From the NCBI GenBank assembly GCA_035295985.1, contig DATHBT010000101.1:27456-91455 (forward strand): a stretch of 64,000 nucleotides of DNA, written 5' to 3'. Positions 33,496-41,931 of this stretch are shown in pieces. Position 1 is the first letter of the stretch. Each line of letters starts with the position of its first letter. The position numbers and the translations under genes were made by a program. Origin of the DNA: JAIVGV01 sp035295985 (GTDB lineage Bacteria; Acidobacteriota; Blastocatellia; Pyrinomonadales; Pyrinomonadaceae). The notes below the pieces were generated by a model, which ran no database searches, had not been told where the DNA came from, and saw only the letters and a list, made by a program, of their open reading frames with translations.

Positions 33496-35165
33496 GCGGC
33501 CTGCTGCGCGCCCCTCTTCTCACCCGCCGCCGAACTGTCCGGCCTTTCGGAACTGTCGGGCGCGGCCGGCGTCCCCGTAAGCTGACTCATCCTGACTCGC
33601 GCCGCTTCAATCAGTGTGTTTTCTTGATCGGTGTCCTCTACGCCCGTGGCGCGCTGCACCCGCTCTTTAGACCAGACCCCCTTCTCCCACAGCGAGACGT
33701 ACATCGTGACCTCTTCGGGCGTGACAGGCCCCGTGTCTATCCGGCAGTCGGCGTTGGCGCGCAGGGAGTCGAACCGTCCCGGCTGGCCTGAGAGCGTGGC
33801 GGCCATCGCCAGCACGGTTTCGAGCGCCCACCGGCACGCGGCGTCCACCTCGCCCTTCGTCGGGTTCAGGGAGAGGGCGAAGCCCCCGCGCGCCTGAACC
33901 CTTGAAACGCCCGTGGCCTGCGCGTCCCCCGCAATCAGCGTGTGAACCTGCTTGGACTCTTCGAGTATGTCCCGGTAGTCGGCCCGCTCGCTCCCGATGA
34001 ACACGTCCACAGGCGACGGCTCACTCCGCTCGATGTAGGGCTGCTCGACGTGCTCCTTGCCTTCCCCGTCAGTCCACCTGAACCCCGTCCACGCATTGAT
34101 GACGGGCGGGCCGCGCTTGATCGGGTCGGGCACGAATTTCTGTGAGCCGTCCGGTTGGGTTACGATCTTGCCGGGCAGATCGACGTTCAGGAGCGTCGTC
34201 TCGGCGAAGCCGGCGGTGTTGAGGTTGTGCCCCCTTAAGGTCTTGGCCTTGTTGAGCTGCTTGTTGCTCTGGACGATCTGCGGCGTGATGAAGGGCTTGC
34301 GCCGCATCTCGTAGATGAGCAGACGCCCGCCCAGGTCGAACGTGGCCGGCTCCGCGTCGGCCTCCCGCCGGGGCGTGGCGGAGAAAATCGACTGGTAGCT
34401 CGATTGTGGCGTGTACGGAACGGCCGGGTTGTTCTCATCCCTCAATACCTTCCAGACGGTCTCCTTCGCGTCGTTCAGGTAAGTTATCTCTGCGACTTCC
34501 TCCTCGCCGTCTTTGACCGCGAACACCCCGGCCTGGCGTCGGCTGTACGGGTCGGTCAGCACCGTGGCCTGATCGTAGGGCAGGGCCTCGACGAAGATTT
34601 TCTCTAAGGACTCTTCCAGCGGGGCGGTAGGGATCATCCCATTTTCCCCGACCTCTGCCGGCGGAATGAAGAGGCGCATCGGTGCGCGGGTCGTCTTGAG
34701 CAGCGTCTCGGTCGCGTCCTGAAAGACCTTCAGCATCCGCCGCTCGTTCCACCACACGGTCAGCGCGGCCTGCGCCTCCCGGATTAGGGCCTGCTCCTTT
34801 TCGTTCGGCTTCTCGTCCTCCGTGAGTTCGCGCCCGTCTAGGATTTCACCTTTCTTCGCCAGCGGCCTGCGGACGGTCAATGCCCACTCGATCTCGCGGC
34901 TCACCACCCCGTCGCGGTGGCCGTCCGTGATGTCGCGCACGGCGTTCTTGCTGGCGAACTCCTTTTCGACCTTGTCGTAAGACGCCGGGTTGTTGCGGTC
35001 GCCGTCGGCCGGCTGCGGCCCCGTCCAGAATCGGCCTTTGTCGAAGTGCTCGCCGTCGTAGAAGAGGAGGTTGTCGGCCGCGCCCCACTTGTCGGCCTCT
35101 TTCTTGGCCCCCGTGACGGCCTCGGCTATCTGGCGGCGGGTCAACGTGTCGAATTGGATTCTCAT
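33492..35165 (-). CDS. Portal protein
   Basis: 557 residues, suited to a portal. It follows the large terminase with an ATGA overlap, which fixes the start at ATG 35165. Characteristic traits are the long helical/beta mix with DGHRDGVVSREIEWALTV near the N-terminus, VFIGSERADYRDILEESKQV, and an acidic/serine-rich C-terminus (DSSERPDSSAAGEKRG). Portal family cannot be named more closely, but order and size are strong. Confidence 0.8.
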   Translation of the reverse strand: MRIQFDTLTRRQIAEAVTGAKKEADKWGAADNLLFYDGEHFDKGRFWTGPQPADGDRNNPASYDKVEKEFASKNAVRDITDGHRDGVVSREIEWALTVRRPLAKKGEILDGRELTEDEKPNEKEQALIREAQAALTVWWNERRMLKVFQDATETLLKTTRAPMRLFIPPAEVGENGMIPTAPLEESLEKIFVEALPYDQATVLTDPYSRRQAGVFAVKDGEEEVAEITYLNDAKETVWKVLRDENNPAVPYTPQSSYQSIFSATPRREADAEPATFDLGGRLLIYEMRRKPFITPQIVQSNKQLNKAKTLRGHNLNTAGFAETTLLNVDLPGKIVTQPDGSQKFVPDPIKRGPPVINAWTGFRWTDGEGKEHVEQPYIERSEPSPVDVFIGSERADYRDILEESKQVHTLIAGDAQATGVSRVQARGGFALSLNPTKGEVDAACRWALETVLAMAATLSGQPGRFDSLRANADCRIDTGPVTPEEVTMYVSLWEKGVWSKERVQRATGVEDTDQENTLIEAARVRMSQLTGTPAAPDSSERPDSSAAGEKRGAQQAA

Positions 35166-36346
35166 CCCGAATGCACCCCGCTGAATGACTTGGTGATCTG
35201 CGGCTCGCGCGGCAGACTCAGCCACTCCGTGCCGTACCGCCCGCCGTCAATGGCGTGGTTGTCGAAGTCAATCACCTCGTCCAAAATCTGCCCGGTTTTC
35301 TTATCCTTTTTCCAACTGTAACGCTTGGCCTCTCGCAATAGGTTTGCGCTGCCTTCGTGGATTCGGAGCGGCCTCGACTTCACGCGATCAATACTGGCCT
35401 TGACAGAACCCGGCCCTTTATACGCGCCCACGATCTTGAAGCCCGCGCGCCGTATCTCTTCAATGGTTTTCGGCTCAGCCGAGTCTGCGACGATGTATGA
35501 GGTTGCGAGTTCGGGGATTTCCTTCAACTTCTCTATCAGATCGGCTGTGGTTAATTTTGTTTGGTATAGCATCTCACGCCAGTACAACTCGGCGTCATAC
35601 AGCCGCGTTTCCGTTAGCGCGGTCGGCTCGTTGTAGCCGAAGTCCAAGCCGTAGGCGGCTGCACCCTTGCCATGGGGGTAGGCGGCATCCGTGACGGTTT
35701 TCCAGTGGGTGAAGACCCGCGTAGAACCCGAACCTATCTCTCCGAGTCCGTAAACCTTCCAGTAATCCTCGTCCACGTCGCGCAGCCTTTCGATCTCAGA
35801 GACAAGCGACTCCTCAAGAAACGGGTTGTCTCTGTAGGTGGTCACACACAGTTCGCTGTCGTCGCGCATTTCCACCTGATCGTAAATCCAAGAGAACGGG
35901 TCAGACGGGTTGTAGTCTAAGACGATCTTGTCGGTCGTTCTGAGGGCCAACTGCCGGAATGACTCAAGCTCATTCTCGTTGGCCTCGTTCAAGAACAAGA
36001 CGTTGCGCTTGCGCCCCCTCACCCGCTCTGCCTGATCCACTCCGATGAACTCGAAGAGGTTGGAGCCTAACTGATACTCGTTATTGCTTTTGTTGTGGCT
36101 CGACTCCCGGTATAAATCCAGACGGTTTAGAATCTCGAAGAAGTCGCGCATGGCGGACGCGCGGAGGGCAGGCAGAGTGTTTCGCGCGACCGTGCAGACT
36201 TCCCCCTGCGCGAGTCGCGCCCACACGAGAATGAGAAACAATAGGACGTTGTAGGTCTTCCCCGAACGAGTGCCGCCGCGCAAAGATGTGATTCGCGCGC
36301 GGGACTTGTTCAAGACGCGGAAGACCTTATTCGTCCGAATCTCCAT
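35162..36346 (-). CDS. terL: Terminase large subunit
   Basis: 394 residues. The ATPase has Walker A RGGTRSGKT (residues 23-31), Walker B VLFLNEANE and coupling motif LDYNPSDP. The C-terminal RNase H-like nuclease has YGLDFGYNEPTA, YIVADSAEPKTIEE and DNHAIDGGRYG acidic motifs. It packages DNA into the prohead. ATG 36346 overlaps the small terminase gene by 20 bases. Length is slightly short but all motifs are present. Confidence 0.93.
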   Translation of the reverse strand: MEIRTNKVFRVLNKSRARITSLRGGTRSGKTYNVLLFLILVWARLAQGEVCTVARNTLPALRASAMRDFFEILNRLDLYRESSHNKSNNEYQLGSNLFEFIGVDQAERVRGRKRNVLFLNEANENELESFRQLALRTTDKIVLDYNPSDPFSWIYDQVEMRDDSELCVTTYRDNPFLEESLVSEIERLRDVDEDYWKVYGLGEIGSGSTRVFTHWKTVTDAAYPHGKGAAAYGLDFGYNEPTALTETRLYDAELYWREMLYQTKLTTADLIEKLKEIPELATSYIVADSAEPKTIEEIRRAGFKIVGAYKGPGSVKASIDRVKSRPLRIHEGSANLLREAKRYSWKKDKKTGQILDEVIDFDNHAIDGGRYGTEWLSLPREPQITKSFSGVHSG

Positions 36347-36887
36347 TCGAGTCAACAATCCTCACGGTGATATTCCTGAACAGGTCTGCGCCGTCCTTGC
36401 CGGTGTGTTCGTGCCTTTCCGACCACTCGCCCAACTCCTGCGCCGCCTGCTTCTCGTGCTCGCGCATCTCCCGCAAAAGCCCCGTATCAACGGCGTACTC
36501 TTCAACGACCTGAAAGTCTTCACCCTTCCCGATGCCCTTCACCTGCCGAACCAGAAGGCCGGTATTTCCGCCGCCCGGCACGCCTTTCAGGTTGTCGGCC
36601 CGCTGCGCGATAACTTGGCGCATCCGCTCCCACCGGTCGTTTAAGGCGTCGAGCCGATTCTGCTTTTCAACGATGCCGCGCGCGACTAAAGCACGGCGGG
36701 TCTCTTCTTTTATCTCCACGACGCGGGCCTGAAAGCCCTTTTCCAATTTCCAGCGAGCTAAGGTACGTCGTGTAATTGACAGTTCGTCGGCAATGTTTTC
36801 GTCGGTCAGACGGTCTTCGGCCACGAGAAAAGCGGCGCGCTCTTTCTTCACAGTCTGCGGGGTGTTTTGTGTGACATTTTGTGACAT
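36327..36887 (-). CDS. terS: Terminase small subunit
   Basis: 186 residues. N-terminal HTH (LTDENIADELSITRRTLARW), helical middle for oligomerisation (ALNDRWERMRQVIAQRADN) and acidic C-terminal tail. Lies just before terL, as usual. It recognises the pac or cos site. First gene of the structural block. Confidence 0.85.
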   Translation of the reverse strand: MSQNVTQNTPQTVKKERAAFLVAEDRLTDENIADELSITRRTLARWKLEKGFQARVVEIKEETRRALVARGIVEKQNRLDALNDRWERMRQVIAQRADNLKGVPGGGNTGLLVRQVKGIGKGEDFQVVEEYAVDTGLLREMREHEKQAAQELGEWSERHEHTGKDGADLFRNITVRIVDSNGDSDE

Positions 36888-36972
36888 TCAGGCTTTACGG
36901 CTACTCACTTCCTCTGCCCCACTAACCAACACCCCCTGCCTACGGGCGGCCGGTGCGGCCCGGACGCGCGCG

Positions 36973-37368
36973 TCACGCGACCCCCGCGAAGAAGTTCTCG
37001 ATGCGCTCGCGCAGCGTCATTGTGTCGTCCGGCTTTTCGAGCAGCAGCACGTCGAGTTCTTTGGCCCGCACCCGATTCATCATGTCGCGCTTCACGTGGG
37101 CCGAGAGCGCCCACACGGGAACCTGCGACACCTCCCTGATCCTCTCCACGGCCGTCCACCCGTCCACGGGACTCATGGCGAGGTCGGTCACGATCAAGTC
37201 CCACCGCTCGTCCGCGCCCCGCCGCGCCAAAGTCTCCCCGTCCGTGACGAACTCGGCATCGAAGGCCGCACCGCGGAAGAAGAGGCGCAGGTGCGCGACG
37301 AGGTCTTCCGCATCATCACAAAAGAGGACGCGGGGGCGGCCGTTCACCTGTAGTGCGCTTGCAGCCAT
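36973..37368 (-). CDS. Stand-alone response-regulator receiver domain
   Basis: 131 residues, one REC domain. Acidic pair Asp18/Asp19 (RVLFCDDAED), phosphoacceptor Asp62 (DLIVTDLAMSPVDG), switch Ser89 (PVWALSA) and conserved Lys112 (LLLEKPDD) are all present. No output domain. It lies between small terminase and a membrane protein and overlaps the latter by 25 bases. Receivers are rare in phages. It might divert phosphoryl groups from host kinases or act through a partner protein. Confidence 0.88.
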   Translation of the reverse strand: MAASALQVNGRPRVLFCDDAEDLVAHLRLFFRGAAFDAEFVTDGETLARRGADERWDLIVTDLAMSPVDGWTAVERIREVSQVPVWALSAHVKRDMMNRVRAKELDVLLLEKPDDTMTLRERIENFFAGVA

Positions 37369-37784
37369 AAGGCGAATCCGTAAATCAGGCCGAGGGCCAC
37401 CGCTAGGGCTATGAAGAACTGCACGACGGGGTGGGCCTTCTTGGAAATCCAGACGAGCACGCCGCGCTGTTTTCTGTCCTCCTGGTGCTCGCGCCGCGAC
37501 TGCTCGGTGTGCGCCCGCTGCGCCGCCAGCTCCTCCTGCAACTTCTCGATTTCGACGCGGTGGCGGGCCTCCTCCTGCTTCGCGCGCTCGACCATGAGCG
37601 CCTTGTGTAGTTCCTTGAGTTCGAGGTCTGAGCGGGTCAACTCCTGCACGGAGTTGGCGATCTGCAAGAGGTCGCGCTGTAGAGGCTCGATCATGTCGCG
37701 CAACATGACGACGGGCGCGAGGTGCGTCACCGCCTCCTCAATCCTGACCATCCGCGCCTCCATGCTCCGCATCCACTCTTCCAT
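37344..37784 (-). CDS. Coiled-coil protein with C-terminal membrane anchor
   Basis: 146 residues. Residues about 1-115 are a long coiled coil (KALMVERAKQEEARHRVEIE, KLQEELAAQRAHTEQSRREH). One C-terminal transmembrane helix follows (VVQFFIALAVALGLIYGFAL). Single-pass anchored coiled coils in this place may be holin- or spanin-associated, or may work with the adjacent receiver protein. Not recognised by family. Confidence 0.65.
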   Translation of the reverse strand: MEEWMRSMEARMVRIEEAVTHLAPVVMLRDMIEPLQRDLLQIANSVQELTRSDLELKELHKALMVERAKQEEARHRVEIEKLQEELAAQRAHTEQSRREHQEDRKQRGVLVWISKKAHPVVQFFIALAVALGLIYGFALWLQAHYR

Positions 37785-38010
37785 AGCGGTGAGGGAAATC
37801 CTTTCTGCGGCCCTTAACTGATTTGTGTTTCGGCCCCCACCGCCATAGAGTTACGCGCGCGGCGCAAGGCGTGGTCAACTCACGTCTTCGCGTCGAAGGG
37901 TCGGGCGGATGTCTTTGACCGGAATCCGCCTGGCCCGCTCCCTCCCTTCCAACGATGAAAGGGAAATCAAAAAACTGTCATGCGACCGCCCCGGAAGATG
38001 AGGGACGCGG

Positions 38011-38208
38011 TCAACACGTCTCGCACACACAACCGTATTCGGGCGGCTCGCCCTGCTTAGACACCTTCGTGTGATCGTGATCCCCGGTGGGGCTGCCCAC
38101 GTTGCGCCCGCAGAAGTAGCAGCCGTCGATGCACCGCTCGCCGGGGTGCGGGCAGAACTGCGCGCCCCACCACTGGCCCTTGTCGTTCTGTTCTGCCTGT
38201 TCGCCCAT
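38011..38208 (-). CDS. Small Cys/His-rich protein, 65 aa
   Basis: Several paired Cys/His (FCPHPGERCIDGCYFCG, GCVCETC), predicting bound zinc. The longer frame upstream (to 38328) is Arg/Gly shadow composition, so ATG 38208 is chosen. Last gene of the lysis-associated cluster. Confidence 0.6.
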   Translation of the reverse strand: MGEQAEQNDKGQWWGAQFCPHPGERCIDGCYFCGRNVGSPTGDHDHTKVSKQGEPPEYGCVCETC

Positions 38209-38216
38209 ACAACCTT

Positions 38217-38474
38217 TCAACACCCCGCGACCGCCAACCCCGTCACCACCGACAGCGCGAACCGAGGACAGGACGATGAGTAGTCGCGGGCCGTCACTTC
38301 CCCGCCGCCCTCTGCGATCAACTCCCACTCTGCCGGGTTGTGGATTCGCTGGCGGCGGATGATCGTCACCGCGCCCCTCCGATCCGCCACCCGCTCAACC
38401 GTATAGCCTTCCGCGCCGCCGACGTGGCGGACGACATCGCCGGGCCTCAACTTATGAAAGGCGGCCTCGTCCAT
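38217..38474 (-). CDS. Hypothetical protein, 85 aa
   Basis: Compact beta-rich start (MDEAAFHKLRPGDVVRHVGG, YTVERVADRRGAVTIIRRQ). The end is hydrophobic with a terminal Cys (ALSVVTGLAVAGC). ATG 38474 overlaps the endolysin stop as TGATG, so it is co-translated with the endolysin. The C-terminal hydrophobic stretch may be a membrane tail. Not recognised. Confidence 0.6.
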   Translation of the reverse strand: MDEAAFHKLRPGDVVRHVGGAEGYTVERVADRRGAVTIIRRQRIHNPAEWELIAEGGGEVTARDYSSSCPRFALSVVTGLAVAGC

Positions 38475-39400
38475 CACCCGGCCCCCCTCGTTGACTTCCA
38501 ACCGTCGAATTCGACGTCGGCCGTCTCCCGCCGCGCCGCGTTCTGAAACCTGACGGCGTTCAACTCGTTCGCCGCCCTGATAGCCACGCCCCGCAGATAG
38601 ACGACGCCCGCGACGCCGACCGCGCCGACGACGGCGAAGGCCGCAATCAGCCACTTGGCGAGCGTGACGACCGCATTGAAGACCTCGGGGTTGTCGCGCA
38701 GGAACAGGAAGGCGGCGGCGACCGAGGCCAGGGACAGCCCGCCCGTGGCCCCGGCGACTGACTTGACGATGGCCGGCACGGAGACGGGCAGCGGGGGGAT
38801 GGCCGGGATGGTCTTCTCAACCTGATCGCCAAGCGACTCGCCGGCGCGTCGCCCGATCTCTTGAATTTCGCGGTCTGCGCCCCACGGGGCGGGGGCGGGC
38901 GAATCGATGTAGGCCGATCCGACCGGCGGCGCGTCCGCGATAGACTTCGCAACGGCGCGAACCCCCGTGACCGCAGCGGGCTTCGCCGGTATCAGCCCGT
39001 CCAGCTTCCACGGCGCGGCGTAGTCGTACAGCGACGGATCGGAGTTGACCGAGACGTGGAGGTGTTGCTTGTGGGCGTTCTTACCCGTGTACTTTTTCCA
39101 AGCCTGCGGGTTGCCCTTCTGGGTGATCCGCCCGTCGAAGATCAGGTACTTAATCCGCGTGTCTTTGGAGGCTTGCAGGGCGGCAGCGAGCTTGTGGCAG
39201 TCAACGCCCTTGGCCGGGTCGTGTGTGATGTCCATCGCCGTGACCACCCCCGCAGGGTTGGGGTTGTGATCGCTCGCGCTGGCCTGGTGCCGGAGATCGC
39301 CCACCGTGCCGTCGCTCGCCTTGCTCCGGTTAGGGAAGGCGTCGTTGATCTGCTTCCGCAGTGTTTCGAGCGACTTAGCGAGCTGCCATTGTTTTGCCAT
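38474..39400 (-). CDS. M15-like endolysin with C-terminal transmembrane segments
   Basis: 308 residues. The N-terminal domain (1-125) carries SASDHNPNPAGVVTAMDITH and HKQHLHVSV. His45, Asp57 and His115 match zinc ligands of LAS/M15 D,D- or L,D-peptidases. Residues about 215-234 and 250-269 are hydrophobic helices (LSLASVAAAFLFLR, WLIAAFAVVGAVGVAGVVYL). It would cleave peptidoglycan peptides while anchored in the inner membrane. The TM pair may also serve as a holin, as no separate multi-pass holin is seen nearby. Confidence 0.85.
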   Translation of the reverse strand: MAKQWQLAKSLETLRKQINDAFPNRSKASDGTVGDLRHQASASDHNPNPAGVVTAMDITHDPAKGVDCHKLAAALQASKDTRIKYLIFDGRITQKGNPQAWKKYTGKNAHKQHLHVSVNSDPSLYDYAAPWKLDGLIPAKPAAVTGVRAVAKSIADAPPVGSAYIDSPAPAPWGADREIQEIGRRAGESLGDQVEKTIPAIPPLPVSVPAIVKSVAGATGGLSLASVAAAFLFLRDNPEVFNAVVTLAKWLIAAFAVVGAVGVAGVVYLRGVAIRAANELNAVRFQNAARRETADVEFDGWKSTRGAG

Positions 39401-39405
39401 TACAA

Positions 39406-39597
39406 CTACCTCCCCTTCCTCGACTTCGGGGCTTCCCTCTCCCGCGCCCTCTCTTCAACGAGTTCCAGCCGCTCCCTCTCGCGCGCCGTCTCACGCAGGA
39501 CGTTTTCGAGTGCCGCTATGTGCTTCATGGCCTGCGCGTCTATCTCGTCGAGCACGATGCGGAGGCGGTTGCAGTTCTCGGACAGGTCTTGGCTCAT
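39406..39597 (-). CDS. Small coiled-coil protein, 63 aa
   Basis: Charged helical protein (IAALENVLRETARERERLEL) with a basic end. It directly precedes the endolysin gene and is probably translated from the same message. Could be an antiholin-like or assembly factor. Unrecognised. Confidence 0.55.
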   Translation of the reverse strand: MSQDLSENCNRLRIVLDEIDAQAMKHIAALENVLRETARERERLELVEERAREREAPKSRKGR

Positions 39598-39644
39598 GCT
39601 TCGCCTCGCCGGTCTTCGGGATGGGGGTCGCGGGGCATAGGTGC

Positions 39645-39708
39645 AAAAGAAAAACTCGCCGCAGGAGGCAGCGAGCGCGAAGGCAGGGCTGCCAGACTGA
39701 CGGCGAGT
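39645..39708 (-). terminator. Leftward hairpin with U-tract before the lysis genes
   Basis: ACTCGCCG at 39654-39661 pairs with CGGCGAGT at 39701-39708, with a long loop that can fold further. On the minus strand TTTTCTTTTGC follows. Same style as the hairpins at 21227 and 31376. Confidence 0.6.
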
Positions 39709-39929
39709 GGGGTCGTTAGACCGGGACTCTTTTAGTTTTTAGAAGCGGGACGTTTCATCCTCATAGCTCGGATAGGCACGCCCCGCGAAAGCCTTAGTCG
39801 GCGCGGCTAACCTCCGCGCCCCGGTTTTAGGTGTGTGGCTCAGGTCGCTCAGCTGCCGCCCAGCATCCCTAGCCCGCTAGTGCTCTGACGGCCCCCGCCC
39901 TCAATGACCACAACCTAAACTCAAAAATC

Positions 39930-40187
39930 TTATCTCGCGTCTTCGGGTCGAAACCCGTAACGCTCCTGAAACTCCCGCGCCCTCTTCTCTAAGGTCGCCC
40001 GCTGGCTCATCACCGTGCGGTACTGCCGAAGCGCGAAAGCCCTCTCATCATCGCTAATGATAACAGATTTCCCGCCCGCCGCACCCTTTTCTTCGGCGGA
40101 TTTGTCTATCAGCCTGTTGCACGCCCGGCAGTAGTCGCCCACGGGCGGGTCGGGGGGCCGACAGGTGCAAGTAGGCACGGCGGTCAT
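39930..40187 (-). CDS. Small Cys-rich N-terminal protein, 85 aa
   Basis: CTCRPPDPPVGDYCRACNRL suggests a zinc knuckle; the rest is helical and basic (QRATLEKRAREFQERYGF). Four bases after the next gene upstream. Unrecognised early protein. The 220 bases downstream (39709-39929) have only small GC hairpins. Confidence 0.55.
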   Translation of the reverse strand: MTAVPTCTCRPPDPPVGDYCRACNRLIDKSAEEKGAAGGKSVIISDDERAFALRQYRTVMSQRATLEKRAREFQERYGFRPEDAR

Positions 40188-40191
40188 CCGG

Positions 40192-40437
40192 TTAGCGCAC
40201 CTTCCCCTCGGTGGCCGCGTAGTACACCTCCACCCGCACGCACCTGTTCCCGCGCCTTTTCAGCCACCGCCAACGCTTCTCCCGCGTGTCGGTACTCTCC
40301 GGGTAGTCGTAGCCGGGGTTTTTGCAGAAGTCGCCAATGGCCCAATCGCGGCCGGGCCTGATGGTGAACGTCAGCAACTCGCCGTCGCCGTTCACGATGC
40401 CCCAAGCGCCCTCCCGCCTGCTCTGTCCGTTCGTCAT
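40192..40437 (-). CDS. Hypothetical phage protein, 81 aa
   Basis: Start has AAGGAGG at ideal spacing. Content (LLTFTIRPGRDWAIGDFCKN, RRGNRCVRVEVYYAATEGKV) is a credible globular small protein, unlike the overlapping His/Arg/Gly-rich frame. Family unknown. Confidence 0.65.
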   Translation of the reverse strand: MTNGQSRREGAWGIVNGDGELLTFTIRPGRDWAIGDFCKNPGYDYPESTDTREKRWRWLKRRGNRCVRVEVYYAATEGKVR

Positions 40438-40555
40438 TTCGTTTGCCTCCTTCCGGCCTTTCCATCAAGTCTCAAAAAGTGTCGGCCCTTCCCCTCCCCT
40501 CGCGCGCCACGCGCTGCCCGTGCGAAGTGTCGGGATGGGCGCATAAACAAAGCAT

Positions 40556-41089
40556 CTATCCGCGCCCCTTTTCAGGCGCAGGCAGCTCAAGGACTCGCTG
40601 CCATTGGGCGCGATCCATTTCCATACCGTACTCATTGCGCCGGAACGCCTCTTGAATGTCGCGCTGGATAAGGAACTGCGTGTCGGGGGTTATCCGCTGC
40701 CAGTTGGCGATGAGGTAGTCAACACAACTATTCACGGCGTAGGTGGCGCGCCCCAAGCAATAACGAAACCCGTAGAAGATCATCCCCTCTGTGTTTTGGT
40801 CGAACGCATCCGCGCCGCCCCTGATACGATCTATGTGTTCCTCCGTGGACAGCCCGCCCGTAAAGTTAGGGTCGCAGCCGACGAACTTTTCCAGATCGCC
40901 CTCGCGGTATTCGGGCAGCACTTGGAAGTGCGCGACGGTGATCGAGTCGTCCAAATCTCCGCCGTAATGCTGCTCCCCTTCCGGGTCGTCAAGGCTGCAA
41001 CTGCCGACGACCGAGCGGCCGATGATTTCAAGCGCGATCCGCAACCTTTCGGCGGTCTCGGCCTGTAGTTGTATGTTGCCTCGGATCAT
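40556..41089 (-). CDS. Hypothetical phage protein, 177 aa
   Basis: ATG 41089 is chosen with GGGAGAACGAAG upstream; earlier frame is unlike protein. Sequence is helical with acidic loops (AETAERLRIALEIIGRSVVG, YAVNSCVDYLIANWQRITPD). No catalytic motif recognised. Lies in the early leftward block next to a nuclease and primase. Confidence 0.6.
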   Translation of the reverse strand: MIRGNIQLQAETAERLRIALEIIGRSVVGSCSLDDPEGEQHYGGDLDDSITVAHFQVLPEYREGDLEKFVGCDPNFTGGLSTEEHIDRIRGGADAFDQNTEGMIFYGFRYCLGRATYAVNSCVDYLIANWQRITPDTQFLIQRDIQEAFRRNEYGMEMDRAQWQRVLELPAPEKGRG

Positions 41090-41178
41090 CTTCGTTCTCC
41101 CTGAAATCCAACTTATTTCGCCCCCCTCCTCGGCCCGGTGCGGGGCGCGGCCGAACGGGCGGGCGTAGGGGGTGGGCG

Positions 41179-41805
41179 TCACGCTAAACCCTCAAGCGTC
41201 AGCGGCTCGGAGCTGAAGCGGCCGTTCTGCACGACCGTCATCGCGCCGCGCAGGCTCGCGTGGTTGGCATAGTGGTTCGGCACGTTCTCGAATATCTCCC
41301 GCCACGAAGCGAGCGGGCGCGTTTGCCGGTACGCCGTTACGCGCTCGAAGCACTCCTGCGCCGGGCCGACGCCCTTCGTGCAGGGCACACCGCCCACGCC
41401 GCCCGGCTCGCGCGCGTCTAAAACCTTGTGCATCGCTCTGGCGTAGTGGCCGTCGAACTGCGGCGTCCCGCGCCCGTCTGCGGCCCCCGGCTCCACAAGC
41501 ACGGTGACTTGATCGCCCACCACCGACAGCAGGCCGACGCCGACCCTCTGGCAGCGCGCGACGCCTGCGGCCCTCGGCTTTGTGCCCACGGCGGCGTAGC
41601 GCAGCCGGGTGAACAGGTCGCAGCGGTAGGCTTGGCGAATAACCGCCCCGCTCAGCGTGCGCTTCATTTCGACGGCCAGCAGTTCAGTACCCTTGCGCCC
41701 GACCAAATCAATCGTGTAGCCGACGCAGGAGACTTCGGCGTATGGAGTGAAGCCTAAGTCCCTCATCCACTCCGACACCGGCCCGGATAAATCACGCTCA
41801 AGCAT
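41179..41805 (-). CDS. PD-(D/E)XK-fold nuclease-like protein, 208 aa
   Basis: Contains CVGYTIDLVGRKGTELLAVEMKRTLS, broken here as YTIDLVGRKG / LLAVEMKR: Asp and E-x-K in the PD-(D/E)XK arrangement. The C-terminus contains FERVTAYRQTRPLASWREIF. ATG 41805 is favoured, with GTG 41859 an alternative. It lies beside primase and helicase genes, so recombination or replication-repair is likely. The 59-bp repeat copy B stands just upstream. Confidence 0.65.
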   Translation of the reverse strand: MLERDLSGPVSEWMRDLGFTPYAEVSCVGYTIDLVGRKGTELLAVEMKRTLSGAVIRQAYRCDLFTRLRYAAVGTKPRAAGVARCQRVGVGLLSVVGDQVTVLVEPGAADGRGTPQFDGHYARAMHKVLDAREPGGVGGVPCTKGVGPAQECFERVTAYRQTRPLASWREIFENVPNHYANHASLRGAMTVVQNGRFSSEPLTLEGLA

Positions 41806-41816
41806 AATCAAACGGT

Positions 41817-41875
41817 GGTGCGCGAATACGCGCGCAGTAACGACCCTAGAACGCCCCACCTTCTCTCACTAAAAC
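41817..41875 (-). repeat. 59-bp prophage repeat, copy B
   Basis: Same length as copy A (8885-8943) with nine mismatches and opposite orientation. It lies upstream of the nuclease-like gene and downstream of the primase gene. Positions 14-24 are the least conserved, the ends fully conserved. Confidence 0.8.
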
Positions 41876-41931
41876 TTTCTACCAATTCCCACCCCCAACC
41901 GGGGCCGTGCCCCCGGCCCTCTCCAAACTCG

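Noticed and set aside
39709..39929. Possible structured RNA in the gap before the 39930 gene
   Set aside because: Only a short GGCGCGG/CCGCGCC hairpin and general GC pairing are visible; no tRNA or known RNA pattern could be folded.
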